A DNA stretch of 64,000 nt. Origin: Euclidia mi (taxonomy: Eukaryota > Arthropoda > Insecta > Lepidoptera > Erebidae). The position numbers were made by a program, and so were the translations under genes. Shown here one piece after another: positions 10,116 to 21,199 of the stretch (the stretch's first letter is position 1; each line of letters begins with the position of its first letter). The stretch lies in the NCBI GenBank assembly GCA_944739405.2, contig OX123192.2, positions 50,086,486 to 50,150,485 of the forward strand, read 5' to 3'. The notes under the pieces are model-generated. The model searched no databases and was not told where the DNA came from. It was given only the letters and a program-made list of their open reading frames with translations.

Positions 10116-11475
10116 GTCATTTCGCCTGTTCGCGTCCATTTAGTGCAGTTGGCAAGTTTGAAGGAGAAACTAAAAATGTTCCAGCAAATTGTTTCAATGA
10201 AAATTTTATGTAATGCGTTCATTATATAGTCTACTAGAGGACGCCAGCAGCTACGCTTGCACATTTTTTTAAAGTTATCTGTTTCGACCGATCCCATCGG
10301 TATTTCGGGAAATCCCTTCTTATTGCACCCCTACGGTCCCCAAGGAACATACATGCCAAATTTCAGCTTCCTGCGCCCAACAATTTCGGCTATAGCGTGT
10401 CTGTCAGTCAGTCAGTAACGCAAGGATTTTATATATTAAGATTTTAATATTAACTTTCAGTTTTGTTCGAAACTTATGTTTTTTATTAAATAGAGAAACT
10501 TCAAAATTTGGCGTTTTACACAGTTTGCGTCCAAAAAATATCACTTAACGCTTTCTTTATTTAATCATCTTCTGTATTTTTTTTCTTTTCCTTCTTCTTT
10601 CTTGTCTCCTAAGAACTCATCTTGAATAGAAAAAAAATATGGAATAAAAGAAATTACGCATTTCATTGCACTAAATTTGTAAAAAAATAATTTTAAACTC
10701 AATCTAATCAAAAATGCATTTTAAATTATTAAAAAATAGATATATAATATATATATATGCTATCATTTCTATTTCATGAAAACATGGAAGCAATTTGCTA
10801 TAATAACTATTATCCCTTGTAGGTATAGTTTGCGTCCACGTGTGATCGATTATTATATCGATTGTATCTTATATTACAATCATAATAATGTGGACGCAAA
10901 TTGGTCATTACAATTGCATACTATTGATGTTAAAATAAACAAAATCTCAATTTCTCTCTCATATTTTAATCACATAAAAATAAACAACTAAAGAAAACAT
11001 AAATAGACGAGTTCGCGTCCATTGCGGACGCAAAATGGAAGTTTTATAAATTCGGTGTTGTAATTCGCGTCCACCTTATTTTAATTGTTAACTATAAAAA
11101 GAAACAAGGTAATTTATAATTCATACTATTCGTCTTTTCATTATTAATGTCTAAAAACAGCTATGTATCCCAAAATTCACATAAAACAATAAAATACTTA
11201 CCGTCAAACACGCCGCTGCACACTATTTTTTTATTTATATCCCGCGCATCTGCACTCTTTTGTTGAACAACCGAGTTTAACGAATTTTTTTAAACAGGAT
11301 TAGCTGGGCGCACGGAACTTTTGTCTATTTGTGCGTGTCTCTTATACGTTGAGGTATTAGCGGTAGTGACTTTTCATTTTGTTAGTGTGTTAGTATACTT
11401 ATTTTCAAGCATTTTTAAAAGGAGGTCCGTAAAATGGACGCGAATTGGGCGATGGACGCGAACAGGCGAAATGAC
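10116..11475. mobile_element. Unclassified TIR element with GCGTCCA subterminal repeats
   Basis: A perfect 24-bp inverted repeat bounds this segment: 10116-10139 starts GTCATTTCGCCTGTTCGCGT and 11452-11475 is its exact reverse complement. Inside, the terminal word recurs as TTYGCGTCCA or its complement at 10524, 10829, 10891, 11012, 11064 and 11435, in both orientations. One pair (10829-10839 and 10890-10900) is itself an 11-bp inverted repeat. Repeated subterminal words of this sort are typical transposase-binding sites in DNA transposons. The 1360-bp interior encodes no recognisable transposase and contains another repeat (10207-10440), so it is presumably non-autonomous. No target-site duplication is evident, and I cannot name the superfamily. 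Confidence 0.65.
10207..10440 (+). repeat. Dispersed repeat Q, copy 1
   Basis: The segment from 'gaggacgccagcagctacgc' to 'gcaaggattttatatattaa' is closely matched by 35700-35930. Shared words include 'catacatgccaaatttcagc', 'ttcctgcgccca' and 'tgtctgtcagtcagtcagta'. Non-coding. It sits within the TIR element at 10116-11475 and may be a later insertion into it. Confidence 0.75.
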
Positions 11476-11479
11476 TTGT

Positions 11480-12964
11480 GGGATTTTAATAATCTAATAC
11501 CAACTAGGACCATCGACAAATTAACTGTTTATGTAGGCATTTCTGAAAAAGTTATTTTACTTATAGTGTAAACTACTAAGAGTGTCATTGTACTCATTTT
11601 CAGGAAAATATAATTATAATATTACATGAAATAGAATCCCAAGACCAATTATTAATACATTGGTCTTAATTTTATTTAAAGTATTGCAGCAAATATCGAA
11701 AGATACTGTTAAACATTTGTTCTACAATTTAACTTTTATGTCAAAATTCTTCTGCAAGTGAACTTTCGTCACTTTTCTTGCATAATTAATTTAGTCAGAG
11801 AGTAACCACGACTTACAAATTAACGGAACCGAAAATTTTCTCTGAAAATCAAATCAAGATAATTTAATTAATGAAAAAAAAGCCATGGTTTCTGAATGCA
11901 AAGTACAGGTTACAAATCATTTTGGGAAAAAGTGACACCAAACATCTGGGCTGCAGCTAGGTATAGCAGTTTTAATATATAACTAGATTTGCTCATCGCA
12001 CCGCCCGCGTAGATTATATACCTAAACCTTACTCAGGAATCAATCTAGGTATCTAGATTAGTGAAACCCGTTCGATAGTTTTTGAATTTACCGCATTCAT
12101 AATATAGATAGACAGAGAATAAGAGAGGCTTCTCTGTATAATATGTAAATGTAAATCTTTTTTTAACTACACAAAGTAACTTGATGGTGGTGCGCCTGAA
12201 CAAAATATCCAAACAATGTATAAACTAACAAAATGATGAAGTACACGTACAGTAATATTATATACCTAATATATTTATTTTTTGATAAGTACGTATATCT
12301 TTACATATACCTACACGTTAACTCATTAAAAATGCAGTGCAATTTGTAAAGCATGTCTCCCCAATTCTTATCAGAACAAATAAAGCATCCCTTTCTCTCA
12401 TCTAATTAGAAACAAAAATGTTGTGCTAGTATTCACAAGCCACATTAAGTTGCCATCACGGACATCAAAAGTCGCAACCCAAAACATTAAACCAAAGTTC
12501 TGCGACTGCATAGCCCATTACCATATATTAAAAATTATCGTCATTATCCTTGTGTCCGCGTACATTAGGACCTTGCCGTATTCGTTCATGAGCGAAGTTT
12601 CCTCTGCCCATTAATGAGATAAGCGTACAAATTTAAACGCATTTACTTGATAACGTGAAAATTAAACAAAGCCGGCTCTTGATGCTTGACTGTTATTGTG
12701 CTCGTAGTTGCTTAGGCTGGTGATTCATCTTACTGAGCTACGTTTGAATTTGAGAAACACGTTACGTAATTATAGCATTTTTTTTGTAACTGATCATCTG
12801 TTTCACTTTTTAAAACTTAATAGACCTTGAAAGATGGGTAATCAACAAGGTGGGCAATTCTCCTATTTTTATAAGACATTGATATTATATTTTGAATGTA
12901 CTCAGAAGCGGTATTCTGATAACCTAATGTCATTATCACATAATTTGAAAAAAACAGTTAGTCG
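11480..12964. other. Mostly anonymous sequence with one family R fragment
   Basis: At about 11975-12130 the words 'aactagatttgctcatcg', 'ccgcccgcg' and 'gttcgatagtttttgaattt' indicate a worn copy of the family R repeat also seen at 31445 and 34345. Otherwise nothing is recognisable. The 5' part of the LINE at 12965 may begin in this stretch but is not readable. Confidence 0.4.
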
Positions 12965-15539
12965 TTGACACATATTTTGACACTTGTCAATGATAATATT
13001 TCAAAGTATAAAGAATGTCTATCCAGGCTCTCATTTAATGATGTAAACGAAAAACATGATATACAAACAGCATTTAAAGAATTTCATGAAACACTGCTTC
13101 TATTTTATACGCTTTGTTTTCCAAAAATAAAAATAAAAATATCTAGAACAAGTCAAAAATCGAAATGGATATCTAAAGGCCTAAAAAAAAGTTGCAAGAA
13201 TAAACGTTTATTACGATATAGGTACTATTCAAATAAATGTGTACTTTTAAAATTCAATTATAAGAGATATTCTAGACTTCTCCGTCGCTGTATTAATCAG
13301 TCTATTAAAAACTTTGTTCATAAAGAAATGTTTAACTCAATAAATGTGGCTAGGACTTCTTGGCAACTGATAAATCAAGAAACGGGTATGCTTCGACAGT
13401 TAGAATTTATTTCAAATATAAAAAAAAGGTCATGTCATGATTAAAAACGCAAATGATATAGCAGAGGAATTTAATCGTTACCTCATTAATGCCACAAATT
13501 CTTATAACTCCCAAACCATAAAAAATACCAGTAAAGCAAATATATGCAGTAGTATATTTTTAAAACCATTGAGTCCTGATGAAACCTATAAAATTATCAT
13601 GTCCTTAAATAACACAAATTCTGAGGGATATGATGAGATAGCAACAAAGGTTATAAAAGCTTGCTCGATAGAACTTATCCCTATATTGACGCATCTTATT
13701 AATCTCTCGTTTGCAGAAGGTGAATTTCCCGATATACTCAAGTTTTCTATTGTTAAACCTTTATTTAAAAAAGGGGATAAAATTCCAATTCTGTCCAAAA
13801 TATTTGAGATTGCTATATCAAATCGAATCACTACTTACATTAACATACATAATATATTACATCGACAACTATATGGATTCCAAAAAGGGAAATCTACAAC
13901 ATTAGCGTGCTTCAATCTTGTGAGCAATGCTATAGAGAACTTGGACAAAGGCAATTTGGTAACCATAATTTTCTTTGATATGACAAAAGCCTTTGAATTT
14001 GTGTCACATAAATTATTATTAGAAAAAATACAGAGATACGGAATTAGAGGACCCGCTCTGAATTGGATTAAAACATATCTGGTCGACGGAAAACAGGCAG
14101 TAGAGGTTTCAGAAATGAATAAAAATAAGGAACTGCAAAGTCATCGATCAAGTTTTAAGGTTAATAGCTTCAGCGTGCCTCAAGACAGTGTACTGGGACC
14201 ATTGTTATTTTTATTGTACATTAATGATCTTGCTGACGAAACTAATCATAATTGTATTTTATTTGCTGATGACATTTCGCTAATTTTAAATTGTAAAAAT
14301 AAAAGTGACATTAATAAACATAATATTGACATTAATAATTCCATAGAAAGGATAATAAAATGGTTAGATAGTAATAATCTGCAGGTGAATCTTTCAAAAA
14401 CAAATTACATACAATTTGGCACATATGGGCGAGTGCATAAGACGTTGAATGTGCACTATAAAGAACAAAAAATAGAAGAGGCTACACAAACAACATTCTT
14501 GGGTATTACGTTGGATAGATACTTTAATTGGAAAGCACATATTAAAAAACTTTGCAATAAATTAAATAAATTTGTTTATGCTCTTTTAAATTGCGTAAAA
14601 TTTCTAATATCGACACCGCATATTACGGGTATATTTCGTCTACATTACGTTACGGACTTATACTGAGGGGTAATTCTACCGACAGTCGGAGAGCTTTTCT
14701 TGCACAAAAAAAATGCGTCAGAGCAATTGCCGGTATTCTACCATGGTAATCATCTAAGCCACTTACGCTGCCTTGTATGTACATTCTTGAGGCAGCGAAA
14801 TTTGTTAAATCGCATCCTAGTCTTTTTAAAACAGCCAAAGATACAATTCCAAGAAATACGAGAGATCCAGACAGAATTGTGTTATCAAGGGTGCCAAAAA
14901 CATAATTATTTCAGAAAAACTGTTATGTCATGTGTGGGCGTATTTATAATCGAATACCAACTGAGATTAAACAGCTTCCAGTTGGTAAGTTTGGTAGAAA
15001 GGTAAAGTTTTGGTTACTCGAAAGATGGTTCTACTCAGTGTCTGAATTCTTTAATTATAATAATAATGTACATACGTACAATACACTAACAATACTATAA
15101 TAGGCAGGTAGGTACTGATAAGTAATGTTTAATATAACTATAAGTGTGTCTACCTTGTAAGAAATGAATATGTATTAATTGTAAGATAATCTGCATGCCT
15201 GCTCAAATTTTATTTATTTAATTGATTTAAATTTATTTTTGACATTATTTCATATTAATTACATAATTACAATTTGATTCCAATTAATTATCTTATGAAG
15301 TGTATCATGTGCAAGCTGATTTAAAGTTTATTAATTTTATTTGTTTGATACAATTTTTTTTGAATGAAATTATACCTAATTAATGATTTTCTTTAATCAA
15401 AAATATTGTAATATTGAATACCTACCTTTTGGATTTGCACGTTGCGGTGCGACAAAATGTATCTGGCGCTATATGATAACAATGTAACATCTTTATGTGA
15501 CCTACATTTTAAGCAAATAAATTATTATTATTATTATTT
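12965..15539 (+). mobile_element. Jockey/CR1-group LINE, 3' two-thirds, inactivated
   Basis: 12965-13444 encodes the linker after the endonuclease (KWISKGLKKSCKNKRLL, then YYSNKCVLLKFNYKRYSRLL). A frameshift near 13437 leads into a 409-codon frame to 14666 containing the RT: 'LFKKGDKIPILSKIFEIAIS' (a piece between GDK and ILSKIF is missing), YGFQKGKSTTLACF, FFDMTKAFEFVSHKLL, VPQDSVLGPLLFLLYINDL, catalytic CILFADDISLI, NLQVNLSKTNYIQF and FLGITLDRYFNWKAHIKKL. A further frameshift near 14650 leads to 'RRAFLAQKKCVRAIAGILPW' and then stops. The 3' end is a run of ATT triplets at 15520-15539. The substitution Q-D-S for Q-G-S in the QGS motif is unusual. Dead copy; the 5' end is unclear. Confidence 0.85.
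13437..14666 (+). pseudogene. Reverse transcriptase domain of the jockey/CR1-group LINE
   Basis: The longest open part of the LINE at 12965-15539 (409 codons). RT motifs run in order from residue about 95 (FKKGDK) to residue about 285 (FADD) and the thumb region (FNWKAHIKKLCNKLNKFVY, near residue 370). A short in-frame deletion removes the usual 'NYRPIS' block between GDK and ILSKIFE, so the polymerase would probably be inactive even without the flanking frameshifts. Confidence 0.8.
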
Positions 15540-15667
15540 CGTTTATTCAGCATTAATCAAATTTTAGTTACATTTTTAAATATATATTTACAAAAAAATA
15601 CATTTAAAAATATAAAAAAACCGTGGGATCCCACCAGCAACGGGCACAGGGTCCAAGCTGTCGGTGG

Positions 15668-17149
15668 TTAGGGCTCCAGAGACAGGAACTTCCTCACAAT
15701 ACGTGCCGTGTCGAGAAGTACTGCCTTTTGCATCAGGCCCTTGACCCAAGCACCCAACGCAAGCCTCTTAAGGTGACGATCGAGGCTCTTGGCTATTAGG
15801 CCATTAACCGTTACAACTATCGGCACAATAATTGCCGAGTCCACATCCCACATGTCGACAATCTCGTGAGCAAAGTCCAGATATTTAATCTGTTTGTCTT
15901 TCTCGGCTTTCACGAAATTCTCGTCATGAGGAATGGTGACATCAACAATTATTACAAGGCGCTCTGATCGATCAATCACCACAATATCAGGTTTGTTGGC
16001 TACAACAGTCCTGTCTGTGACGATAGATCGATCCCAGTACAATGTGGCATGGCCATTTTCGAGAACTGGCTCTGCCACATACCTGTAGTACGGTACCTCG
16101 ATGTCTACAAGTTTGTATTTCAGAGCAAGTTGCTGGTGAATGATTCTGGCTACTTGGTTATGTCTGTGCAAGTACTCGCCGTAAGCAAGACTTGAACAAC
16201 CGGAAACTATATGCCTGAGGGATTCACCGGGCTGGTGACACGCACGGCAAATATCGGTAGTGCCATCCCTCAGGATATATTTCCGGTAGTTATTCGTCTT
16301 GATAACTTCGTCAGCAATTGCACAAACAAACCCTTCGGTTTCCCCAAAGAGGTCACCGAAGCGTAGCCAGTTCACCGAGGCCAATAGGTCTACATCGGGT
16401 CCATACAAGGCCCGATGGAACCTGCTATGAAGCTCCTTGCTCTGCCATACACGCTTGCGCTCAACAGTACTGAGTACTACAGGTATGCGCCAGTTCTCCT
16501 TAGCCAACTTGAGCGGGGTGAGTCCATTGTCCACTGCGACAACATCTCGATGCATGTCCCCGTTCGCCCGGAGAAAATATTCTCTGAGATAGCACACCTC
16601 GCGGTTGTGTAGGGTCTTGATATTCAGAAAGCCACGACCCCCACACTTCCGCGGGATGTACAACCTCATCACGGATGAACGTGGATGATGCATACGATAT
16701 GCCGTCAACAATGTGCGGACTCTTCTGTCCAGGGCGTCCAATTCAGACTGAGTCCACTTGAGTATGCCAAAGGAGTATACCAGAAGTGGCATGACCCAAC
16801 CGTTGCAAGCACGAACCTTGTTGCCACCTGATAAAAGGCTTTTTAATACCTTTTTCAGGCGGCCAAAGAAACGCTCTTGCAACGATTGCTTCATGACAGC
16901 TTCATTGATACTTAAAGCCTGAGACATACCCAAGTACTTATAGGTATCGGTTAAGAGAAGCGATCTTAGGTTATTGAAATCTGAGAGTTGGATCCCCTGA
17001 GATTCCACCATCCTGCCCTGCTTCATATGAATGACAGCACATTTATCCACACCGAACTCCATATTGATAGACTTACTAAAGTTTTGGGTTACGTTTAGTA
17101 AATCTAGCAATTGGACATCAGAGTGGGCAAATAACTTCAGGTCATCCAT
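15668..17149 (-). CDS. R4/Dong LINE ORF, C-terminal half (RT active site, CCHC finger, RLE)
   Basis: A 493-codon open frame beginning at the second half of the RT catalytic box (MDDLKLFAHSD; the preceding LLF is read in the same frame just upstream). It continues with the 'VDKCAVIHMKQGRMV' motif and RT thumb (KYLGMSQALSINEAVMKQSL), then a CCHC finger with C301, C304, H313 and C318. Next comes a restriction-like endonuclease core with PD at 387-388 and the VDVTIP strand containing D403. This domain order (RT, finger, RLE) is characteristic of R2/R4-type elements, which nick their target with the RLE. The upstream half of the polymerase is frameshifted, so no complete protein is made. The adjacent copy B carries the same frame to residue 419 and then runs into duplication-junction sequence. 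Confidence 0.85.
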   Translation of the reverse strand: MDDLKLFAHSDVQLLDLLNVTQNFSKSINMEFGVDKCAVIHMKQGRMVESQGIQLSDFNNLRSLLLTDTYKYLGMSQALSINEAVMKQSLQERFFGRLKKVLKSLLSGGNKVRACNGWVMPLLVYSFGILKWTQSELDALDRRVRTLLTAYRMHHPRSSVMRLYIPRKCGGRGFLNIKTLHNREVCYLREYFLRANGDMHRDVVAVDNGLTPLKLAKENWRIPVVLSTVERKRVWQSKELHSRFHRALYGPDVDLLASVNWLRFGDLFGETEGFVCAIADEVIKTNNYRKYILRDGTTDICRACHQPGESLRHIVSGCSSLAYGEYLHRHNQVARIIHQQLALKYKLVDIEVPYYRYVAEPVLENGHATLYWDRSIVTDRTVVANKPDIVVIDRSERLVIIVDVTIPHDENFVKAEKDKQIKYLDFAHEIVDMWDVDSAIIVPIVVTVNGLIAKSLDRHLKRLALGAWVKGLMQKAVLLDTARIVRKFLSLEP

Positions 17150-17969
17150 GAATAACAGGTGGGATACGACCTGACCGCCTCTTTTGTAACCTGTAGCCTA
17201 ACCTTGAACCCTCCAGTAATGTACTGAAAGGGTTCATGGCCAGGCAAAACCAAAGGGGACTCAGACTGTCGCCCTGAAAAATTCCCCGCCCTAATTTTAA
17301 TACGTTCACCGTCCTCATGGATCCTTCGGCATCCTGGATAGCAAAGAATCGTATTCATTGCCCCATACATGACTTTAAGAAGGTGCGTAGAGTAGTATTT
17401 ACTTTATACAACTCTAGCACCCTCAAAAGCCATGTATGCGTCACGCAGTCTTACGCTTTCTTATAATCAATCCAACATGCCGCCAGATCCTTTCGGTTAC
17501 GGCGAACTTGTTGGCTAATGGCCATGTCAATAAGGAGGAGCTCCTTAGTACCGCGAGCACCCTTCCTACATCTATTCTGAGAGGCTGACATAATAGAATT
17601 GTCTTCAACATGTTTAGCTATTTTAGCTCTCAGAATAGATGTAAGAAGTTTATAGACCGATGGTAGACATGTTATCGGTCTATAATTGCCGGGCTCGCTA
17701 GTACTGCCTGTCTTGTGGACCGTGTGGGTAATTCCAGTCATCATAAATGATGGCAACGACCCAGATTCTACAGCTGATTGGAATTGAGATGCCAAGCGTT
17801 CAGGCGAACTACGTAGCCACTTCAGCCATAAATTATGCAGCCAATCCAAGCCTGGAGATTTCCAATTAGATAATGGACGGACTGCTTGTGCAACATCCTG
17901 GCTAGAAATGGCCACGCATTCCATTTCAGGAATATGTTTACATGTTATTATTATGTGTCTCTTTTTCAC
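17138..17969 (-). pseudogene. R4/Dong LINE ORF, N-terminal RT half, frameshifted
   Basis: The upstream half of the same polymerase, read in three frames. 17969-17451 gives 'SNWKSPGLDWLHNLWLKWL', 'GNYRPITCLPSVYKLLTSIL', 'GARGTKELLLIDMAIS' and ends at DYKKA with a TAA where a tyrosine codon is expected. 17370-17290 gives AMNTILCYPGCRRIHEDGER. A 1-base change near 17280 shifts into QGDSLSPLWFCLAMNPFSTL, and another near 17190 shifts into the MDDLKLFA frame. The identical set of lesions in the duplicate at 19771-20602 shows that decay preceded the duplication. Confidence 0.85.
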
Positions 17970-18489
17970 GGCTATTCTTCTAACATGGTGTTAGAAGAAT
18001 AACCGGTCCTTTGGGAGGCTTACACGGGGATATGGATCCAACGTGCAGAGGCCCGTAGAGAACTTTAATCTAAAATGGGATGGGACACATGCCGCGGAGC
18101 CTCCACAACTGCACTACTGAGTACAGCTATGGACTAGCCGCAGCAAATGTAGGACTATTGCAATGATGTGGAGTCTAATTTACTGGTTTATGGGGATGGG
18201 TGTTAAATGGACTGGTAATAATGATACTATGGATAAAAAACGGCACCTGCCATTGATACTCCTATAGCATCCGTCCGCGTGGCATCTTATTATTATTATT
18301 ATTATCAATTTACGATCTCGTTTTAACTTCGTTCAATTATCAGATAATTTAGAAGAATACGCTCTTTGTGACGTAATTATGACTCTGACATGATATCCAA
18401 ACTATTTTTATTTAGGAGAATTGGGCCCAAGGTAATCGATAAAAATACTTAAATACTATTCAATACACACATAATAACCTAATGATCAA

Positions 18490-19782
18490 TTACATCCAGA
18501 TACAGAACAAACAATCGCCCTCATCACCGTCTTTCTCGGCTTTCACGAGATTCTCGTCATGAGGAATGGTGACATCAACAATTATTACAAGGCGCTCTGA
18601 TCGATCAATCACCACAATATCAGGTTTGTTGGCTACAACAGTCCTGTCTGTGACGATAGATCGATCCCAGTACAATGTGGCATGGCCATTTTCGAGAACT
18701 GGCTCTGCCACATACCTGTAGTACGGTACCTCGATGTCTACAAGTTTGTATTTCAGAGCAAGTTGCTGGTGAATGATTCTGGCTACTTGGTTATGTCTGT
18801 GCAAGTACTCGCCGTAAGCAAGACTTGAACAACCGGAAACTATATGCCTGAGGGATTCACCGGGCTGGTGACACGCACGGCAAATATCGGTAGTGCCATC
18901 CCTCAGGATATATTTCCGGTAGTTATTCGTCTTGATAACTTCGTCAGCAATTGCACAAACAAACCCTTCGGTTTCCCCAAAGAGGTCACCGAAGCGTAGC
19001 CAGTTCACCGAGGCCAATAGGTCTACATCGGGTCCATACAAGGCCCGATGGAACCTGCTATGAAGCTCCTTGCTCTGCCATACACGCTTGCGCTCAACAG
19101 TACTGAGTACTACAGGTATGCGCCAGTTCTCCTTAGCCAACTTGAGCGGGGTGAGTCCATTGTCCACTGCGACAACATCTCGATGCATGTCCCCGTTCGC
19201 CCGGAGAAAATATTCTCTGAGATAGCACACCTCGCGGTTGTGTAGGGTCTTGATATTCAGAAAGCCACGACCCCCACACTTCCGCGGGATGTACAACCTC
19301 ATCACGGATGAACGTGGATGATGCATACGATATGCCGTCAACAATGTGCGGACTCTTCTGTCCAGGGCGTCCAATTCAGACTGAGTCCACTTGAGTATGC
19401 CAAAGGAGTATACCAGAAGTGGCATGACCCAACCGTTGCAAGCACAAACCTTGTTGCCACCTGATAAAAGGCTTTTTAATACCTTTTTCAGGCGGCCAAA
19501 GAAACGCTCTTGCAACGATTGCTTCATGACAGCTTCATTGATACTTAAAGCCTGAGACATACCCAAGTACTTATAGGTATCGGTTAAGAGAAGCGATCTT
19601 AGGTTATTGAAATCTGAGAGTTGGATCCCCTCAGATTCCACCATCCTGCCCTGCTTCACATGAATGACAGCACATTTATCCACACCGAACTCCATATTGA
19701 TAGACTTACTAAAGTTTTGGGTTACGTTTAGTAAATCTAGCAATTGGACATCAGAGTGGGCAAATAACTTCAGGTCATCCAT
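18490..19782 (-). CDS. R4/Dong LINE ORF, duplicated copy, 3'-truncated
   Basis: Same protein as 15668-17149 for its first 418 residues, with a handful of substitutions, including M to V at residue 42, Q to E at 51 and F to L at 412. It then changes abruptly to a short novel tail ending CLFCIWM, because the tandem-duplication junction at 18529/18530 replaces the end of the endonuclease. The PD and VDVTIP residues are retained, but the downstream KQIKYL helix region is lost. Confidence 0.85.
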   Translation of the reverse strand: MDDLKLFAHSDVQLLDLLNVTQNFSKSINMEFGVDKCAVIHVKQGRMVESEGIQLSDFNNLRSLLLTDTYKYLGMSQALSINEAVMKQSLQERFFGRLKKVLKSLLSGGNKVCACNGWVMPLLVYSFGILKWTQSELDALDRRVRTLLTAYRMHHPRSSVMRLYIPRKCGGRGFLNIKTLHNREVCYLREYFLRANGDMHRDVVAVDNGLTPLKLAKENWRIPVVLSTVERKRVWQSKELHSRFHRALYGPDVDLLASVNWLRFGDLFGETEGFVCAIADEVIKTNNYRKYILRDGTTDICRACHQPGESLRHIVSGCSSLAYGEYLHRHNQVARIIHQQLALKYKLVDIEVPYYRYVAEPVLENGHATLYWDRSIVTDRTVVANKPDIVVIDRSERLVIIVDVTIPHDENLVKAEKDGDEGDCLFCIWM

Positions 19783-20919
19783 GAATAACAGGTGGGATAC
19801 GACCTGACCGCCTCTTTTGTAACCTGTAGCCTAACCTTGAACCCTCCAGTAATGTACTGAAAGGGTTCATGGCCAGGCAAAACCAAAGGGGACTCAGACT
19901 GTCGCCCTGAAAAATTTCCCGCCCTAATTTTAATACGTTCACCGTCCTCCTGGATCCTTCGGCATCCTGGATAGCAAAGAATCGTATTCATTGCCCCATA
20001 CATGACTTTAAGAAGGTGCGTAGAGTAGTATTTACTTTATACAACTCTAGCACCCTCAAAAGCCATGTATGCGTCACGCAGTCTTACGCTTTCTTATAAT
20101 CAATCCAACATGCCGCCAGATCCTTTCGGTTACGGCGAACTTGTTGGCTAATGGCCATGTCAATAAGGAGGAGCTCCTTAGTACCGCGAGCACCCTTCCT
20201 ACATCTATTCTGAGAGGCTGACATAATAGAATTGTCTTCAACATGTTTAGCTATTTTAGCTCTCAGAATAGATGTAAGAAGTTTATAGACCGATGGTAGA
20301 CATGTTATCGATCTATAATTGCCGGGCTCGCTAGTACTGCCTGTCTTGTGGACCGTGTGGGTAATTCCAGTCATCATAAATGATGGCAACGACCCAGATT
20401 CTACAGCTGATTGGAATTGAGATGCCAAGCGTTCAGGCGAACTACGTAGCCACTTCAGCCATAAATTATGCAGCCAATCCAAGCCTGGAGATTTCCAATT
20501 AGATAATGGACGGACTGCTTGTGCAACATCCTGGCTAGAAATGGCCACGCATTCCATTTCAGGAGTATGTTTACATGTTATTATTATGTGTCTCTTTTTC
20601 ACGGCTATTCTTCTAACATGGTGTTAGAAGAATAACCGGTCCTTTGGGAGGCTTACACGGGGATATGGATCCAACGTGCAGAGGCCCGTAGAGAACTTTA
20701 ATCTAAAATGGGATGGGACACATGCCGCGGAGCCTCCACAACTGCACTACTGAGTACAGCTATGGACTAGCCGCAGCAAATGTAGGACTATTGCAATGAT
20801 GTGGAGTCTAATTTACTGGTTTATGGGGATGGGTGTTAAATGGACTGGTAATAATGATACTATGGATAAAAAACGGCACCTGCCATTGATACTCCTATAG
20901 CATCCGTCCGCGTGGCATC
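18530..20919 (-). mobile_element. R4/Dong-type LINE, copy B (product of tandem duplication)
   Basis: A duplicate of the LINE at 15541-18286 lacking its last 356 bp (3' untranslated region and the end of the ORF). The RT half at 19771-20602 has the same premature stop and frameshifts as copy A. The 5' boundary is again a (TTA)n run at 20920-20938, copied together with the element, so this is not an independent insertion. Confidence 0.85.
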
Positions 20920-21199
20920 TTATTATTATTATTATTATCAATTTACGATCTCGTTTTAACTTCGTTCAATTATCAGATAATTTAGAAGAATACGCTCTTT
21001 GTGACGTAATTATGACTCTGACATGACATCCAAACTATTTTTATTTAGGAGAATTGGGCCCAAGGTAATCGATAAAAATATTTAAATACTATTCAATACA
21101 CACATAATAACCTAATGATCAATTACATCCAGATACAGAACAAACAATCGCCCTCATCACCGACAGACATAATCAAATAACGGTCTTGAAATTATTGAT

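Larger units (their letters stand above)
15541..18286 (-). mobile_element. R4/Dong-type LINE, copy A, inserted in a TAA repeat
   Basis: Minus-strand non-LTR element bounded on both sides by trinucleotide repeats, (ATT)n at 15520-15539 and (TTA)n at 18287-18305, so in its own orientation it sits in TAA repeats. It encodes an RT of the R4 type and a C-terminal CCHC finger plus restriction-like endonuclease. Dong-like members of the R4 clade are known to insert into TAA repeats, and the structure here agrees. The region upstream of the RT is short (about 320 bp), so the N-terminal part is deleted or truncated. A 12-bp perfect hairpin (17974-17985 with 17989-18000) lies just upstream of the readable ORF. 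Several stops and frameshifts disable it. Confidence 0.8.
15897..21162. repeat. Tandem duplication, 2 x 2633 bp, near-identical
   Basis: Copy A is 15897-18529 and copy B is 18530-21162. The offset is exactly 2633 at both ends and at every internal landmark, so there is no net indel. I found about ten single-base differences by eye, for example 15914/18547, 16813/19446, 16999/19632, 17026/19659, 17676/20309 and 18392/21025, which is more than 99.5 per cent identity. The unit comprises most of an R4/Dong LINE plus about 240 bp of its 5' flank. At the breakpoints (15896, 18529, 21162) only a single G is shared. Confidence 0.95.

Noticed and set aside
16415..16612. Plus-strand 65-codon frame, duplicated identically at 19048
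   Set aside because: It is antisense to the well-supported R4 LINE ORF and duplicated only because the whole unit is.
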